Positions 60,296 to 64,000 of a stretch of DNA of 64,000 nt are shown piece by piece. This stretch comes from Pseudoips prasinana. Its lineage: Eukaryota; Arthropoda; Insecta; Lepidoptera; Nolidae. Numbering within the stretch: position 1 is the stretch's first letter; each line of letters opens with the position of its first letter. A program made the position numbers and the translations under genes. The stretch is from the NCBI GenBank assembly GCA_951640165.1, contig OX621240.1:9932713-9996712 (forward strand), read 5' to 3'. The notes below the pieces were generated by a model, which had not been told where the DNA came from, ran no database searches, and worked only from the letters and a program-made list of their open reading frames with translations.

Positions 60296-60550
60296 GTTTT
60301 GGCTGTGTGGCTAACGGCCATGAAGAATATCGTCACCCCATCTCATACCGTGGGGGAGTATAAGTCGTCCTAAGGGATATCTATCAGAGGACGGGCAGCA
60401 GCGTCTCTCTGTGTACTATGACCATCATACTGAGATCGCCAACCCGTCTGCCAAGCGTGGTGATTATGGGATATCCCCTCAAGATGATTCTTGGGGGAGG
60501 CTTATGTCTAGCAGTGGACTTTTTACGGCTTTTATGATGTTGATGATGAT
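60296..60550 (+). mobile_element. 5'-truncated non-LTR tail adjoining the previous one
   Basis: It reads tttggctgtgtggctaacgg, accccatctcataccgtggg, caagcgtggtgattatggga and agcagtggac, then (atg)n. It is the same family as 3598-3831. Confidence 0.65.
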
Positions 60551-61489
60551 GAACAGTTTAATTAGAATTTATTTAATAGCATTCCACGTTACTGACACAC
60601 CATTTTGTCAATGAGAAGTGAAAATTTATATTGGACGATATAAATATAATGAAAAAATACTCAAGCATTTTTTAATTTTTTCATCATATACCCAGCGGCT
60701 AGATAAAATTGAAGTGAATTATGTCTCATGTATAAATTGCAACAATGTAATAATATACAAGTGTAACAGAAATAGAGGACGTAACTTAATGAGTATCTAC
60801 CAGTATAATGGAACTAATTAGAATAAACCTGTTTGTGAATAAATTTATTTAGCACTCCTTACAACATACATCTGCCTAATATTGCTGCCTTCAGTCTGGC
60901 AAAAAAGCGTACGTTAAAGAAATAACAAATGCATTGACTATTTAAAATTGATTCTCAATGGCTAACAGTTAGAAAAAAATGGCGCCTAGGCACTAATTCT
61001 CCCTATCCACACGGAAACAATAATTATTACAAGCATGTTATCTAATTATAAGGTACGTCACTACCACATTTCGATATCAAAGATCGACACCCGCGGGGCC
61101 GATTTGACAACACTAACAACCTATAAACCGGTAAACCGCTAACTTTATAGGACATATTGCCAGAAAATCACACTAGTCTCCCGTGACCAATTTCTAGAAG
61201 GGGTGAGCGGCCCAAAACAGCGCACTATGAAAAAAGTAAATAGTAAAAAAGCGAATCGAATTTGACAAATGCGTGTTTTGGGGCACGCGACGCCTCATTC
61301 GCCACGCTCCGTTCGCGCACAAGATGCGATGACGCGAGCCTATTTTTGGGTGTAATCAAATTTTAATGGACCTTTGTCACATGTGCTTATTACGGAAAGG
61401 GCAATAAAGTTCTAACCGTTCAGACTACAGCATGTGATTATGATACCTACGTAATTCACAGTATAAATAACGATGTAGTTCATAATACT

Positions 61490-61660
61490 GTCCTGTTGGT
61501 CCAGTGGTTAGAAACCCTGACTGCTAAGTCAGAGGTCGTGGGTTAGTTCTCCACCCAAGACAATTTTTTGTGTTATAAGCATAATTTGTTCTGTCTCTGG
61601 GTGTAATTTATATATAATATGTGAGGTTTTCTGCTTACTCTGCAACCTACTTTAAGCTAA
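61490..61660 (+). mobile_element. tRNA-derived SINE-like element
   Basis: The head tggtccagtggttagaaacc (box A-like) and gaggtcgtgggttagttctc (altered box B) precede caattttttgtgttataagc and a gtctctgggtgtaattta body. Confidence 0.55.
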
Positions 61661-62793
61661 CGATGCGCGTCATAATTAAGCAATATAAAATAGCATGACT
61701 AACGAATTTAAATATAGTGAACTTATAACTGTGTAGCTATCAACAACTATTGAGAGAAATAATCGCCTTCTACTCTATAAAAATATTAAAAATAATGTTT
61801 TTTTTTTAGTTTAATTCGTTGTGATATGATTTTATTTAAACCCTGTATCTAAATTGAGATCATTAAGGAAGTTTCCATTTACAGTTGTACAAGGAAAGTT
61901 TATATTTTATTCAATTCCGTAGCACAATATGTTGGTGTAAAGTGTAGTGCAAAGCCATCCCACAAACAAATGTAAACACTACATACGCCGGGCGTAAAAA
62001 AGGTTCTGGGTACGTGAACATTACAATCACAACACTTTCAATTTAAAGTTTAAAGCAACACCAGAGTATACTAAGAGTAGCTGTGAGTTTACAAATAAAG
62101 GATCGCAGCTGTGTTTATCCTCCAGTCTTCTCGACATGCTGAGATTAACAACTGTCAGCAGTTAATCTATACTCCCAAGCCAAAGAAACTTTTGAAGCAC
62201 GAAAACTCGTGTTAATATTATGATGTAAACAGTAACTCCATATTTAACAACTTATTAAAGATTGTCGATGCACATAAAAAGTAGACGCATAAAGAGCCGG
62301 TACTCCATTACAGTATCAATTTAATAAAACCGCTGTGCGGTTTATCAGACAGTAGCGAGTCAGAAAAACATGGCATCTTTGGTTTTATTTTTAACACGGA
62401 GTCACTCCCCAACGTTGGATGTGTGAGGAAATGACCCTTGAAATTGGCTCCCACCCGGCTCGGTTACATTTCGCACACCTTGCGACTGCCCGACGACTTG
62501 ACTAATAGGCCTTATTACCAACATTTTTGGCTTTTGTCACTCGTTTTCTGTAATGAGTTTGTTTTTATATGAGTAAGTAAGGTTTGGATTCCCTTCAACT
62601 TTTACTGCTTTATACCTATGTCTAATAAAGCGATTATAATGAGACCCAAGTAAAAACATAAAATCAACTTGAATTTTTCTTCTAGCCAATTGATTAGTAC
62701 AAAATGTTAAAGTCATCTATAGACACCCTCTATCGATTAAAAAAAGAATTAATAAAATCAATTTACAAATTACGAAGAAATATACACTCAAAA

Positions 62794-62852
62794 CAAAAGA
62801 AAGTGGTCATCAAGTGGACTGGATCCGTCCACTTGGTAACCACCTTCTTTTA
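62794..62852. repeat. Imperfect inverted repeat, about 25-bp arms
   Basis: aaaagaaagtggtcatcaag and tggac pair with gtccacttggtaaccacctt and ctttt around ggatcc. Confidence 0.85.
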
Positions 62853-63545
62853 AAAACTATAGTTGTATGTCTGTTCTGTTACTCTACTAGTTAGTTTTTT
62901 TTCTATAAAATGTTCGTATCTTTAGGGTGAATGGCATTAAGTGACTTGCACAAAACACCTAAGCTTAACTCCTCCCGAGTTTAGGTTTTATAAAAGATAT
63001 TTTTATTTCTTAACAATATACTTAGACAGAAACTAGTAGAGGCCAACTAAACTCCTTATTCACAAAACCCGAGGGGCAAATAAACCAAATACGAGTAATT
63101 TATGCGTTGTGCCATTGCAGCCGAGTCTCCCCCATTGCAGGCCCTTTATTGATGTACTTTTGACAAGTTGTGATTTCTGTTTATTAGCCCATTTAGCTGA
63201 TATCGTTGCTAGTTTGTTTTTGCTATTGAAATTGTTTTTGTGTTGCTTTATTGGATAGTTTTAATGCGGTTTTATTTTTGATGCGATGAATATTTGTGGT
63301 CACAAACTATTATGAGTTGAATAAATATACATTAGTGGCAACGTTTTATTTTATGTTATTGGATCTGTTTAACGTTCATAAAGTTAAGCAATTGCGTACA
63401 AGAATTTTTTTTCAGACTTGTACTAGCTCGACTTTTAACGTAACTATGTACCTAATTAAGTCTTACGTGCCGAAAAGAGGTTGACAACTCACAAGTTATC
63501 ACAACATACTATTCCCAGAAAATTATCAAATCTGTTAAAAATAAA

Positions 63546-63733
63546 TTCTATTAATATTATAAATGCGAAAGTTTGTGATTATGGATGTATAGATTTTTGT
63601 TACTCTATCACGCTAAAACAACGGAATGCATTTTGATGTTTTTTTTTATTAATATAGCTTATATATCAGACTATCACAAAGGCTATAATTTATAAAGTTT
63701 AACGCGAGTGTAAACGCGGGGCTCAGCAAGTGG
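63546..63733 (+). mobile_element. Helitron-like element, decayed
   Basis: It runs ctattaatattataaatgcg, aaagtttgtgattatggatg, tataatttataaagtttaac and gcggggctcagcaag. The order matches the 46670-46862 element, but the TC and CTAG termini are mutated. Confidence 0.5.
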
Positions 63734-63764
63734 TGGAATATAAGAAAATCATTAATTGCGACAA

Positions 63765-63850
63765 TCTCATCACACAAATTTGTCCTGGTTGGGAATCGAA
63801 CCCACGACGTTTACCAGTCAGGGTCATTAACCACTAGAGCTAATATATAA
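63765..63850 (-). mobile_element. SINE head fragment
   Basis: The plus strand reads cacacaaatttgtcctggtt, then gggaatcgaacccacgacgt, the complement of a tRNA box B. Confidence 0.5.
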
Positions 63851-64000
63851 TAAATCCTACTGATTATCGTATATGTAACCAGTGAGTAACACTAGATAAA
63901 CCAAAAACTACAGCTTCTGTAGAGTATCAACTCCCATATATCCGTTCCTAGCCTACGTCAATTAGAAGAGATCACTTTTTTGCCCGCACACTGTACAATT

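Larger units (their letters stand above)
34000..64000. other. Probable unc-4 upstream intron and/or 5' flank; no host exon identified
   Basis: The acceptor at 34000 implies more exon(s) upstream on the minus strand, yet I could not recognise an N-terminal unc-4 exon up to 64,000. The exon may be short and divergent, or outside the window. Repeats are listed separately. I see nothing specific in about 37460-38850, 40500-42200, 43650-45240, 54090-55050, 55280-56030, 56600-58220 and 60820-62780. Confidence 0.5.

Noticed and set aside
34000..64000. An unc-4 N-terminal exon on the minus strand
   Set aside because: I looked for GC-rich frames followed by a GT donor on the minus strand and found none that was convincing; the frames present belong to LINE tails. 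Transcript data would settle it.

Overview
This window looks like AT-rich, repeat-laden nuclear DNA of a lepidopteran (butterfly or moth). The sequence evidence for that is: Helitron-type elements with lepidopteran Lep1-like ends (A^TC...CTAG^T), tRNA-derived SINEs with (ATT)n tails, many RTE-clade retrotransposon tails ending in (ATG)n, short palindromic MITEs, and large introns. Nothing prokaryotic (operons, ribosome binding sites, CRISPR) is present. The species cannot be fixed from the sequence alone.

The only host gene I can support is the 3' part of a homeobox gene on the minus strand, an orthologue of unc-4 (UNCX family). Three coding exons are visible: 33827-33999 (homeodomain residues 1-46), 11897-12036 (homeodomain residues 47-60 plus the family-specific downstream block) and 7362-7881 (basic helix, acidic stretch, C-terminal eh1-like FSIESLL and stop). 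Splice sites and codon phases join perfectly across introns of 21,790 bp and 4,015 bp and give 276 C-terminal residues. The N-terminal exon(s) were not found and probably lie beyond 64,000, so 34000-64000 is most likely first intron and/or upstream DNA.

Region by region: 1-7361 is the 3' flank, full of MITEs, a Helitron and LINE tails. 7882-11896 is the last intron, with a perfect 38-bp-arm hairpin, a truncated LINE, a SINE, a MITE and a 5S-like SINE. 12037-33826 is the homeobox-splitting intron, with Helitrons, SINEs, a Tc1-like remnant, GC-rich single-copy-looking islands that may be regulatory, and a nearly full-length RLE-type (R2-superfamily-like) non-LTR retrotransposon on the plus strand. 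The recognisable end of that retrotransposon lies about 60 bp from the homeobox exon. 34000-64000 holds more SINEs, LINE tails, MITEs, a tandem array (49973-50600) apparently built from Helitron-like 5' ends, and several perfect hairpins.

The least ordinary signals are: a recurring class of perfect inverted repeats whose loops are exactly 6 nt at four separate loci, plus a 19-nt exact inverted patch inside the tandem array (both resembling template-switch mutations); a SINE family whose head resembles 5S rRNA; and the nearly intact antisense retrotransposon pressed against the homeobox exon. I found no convincing new multi-gene system.
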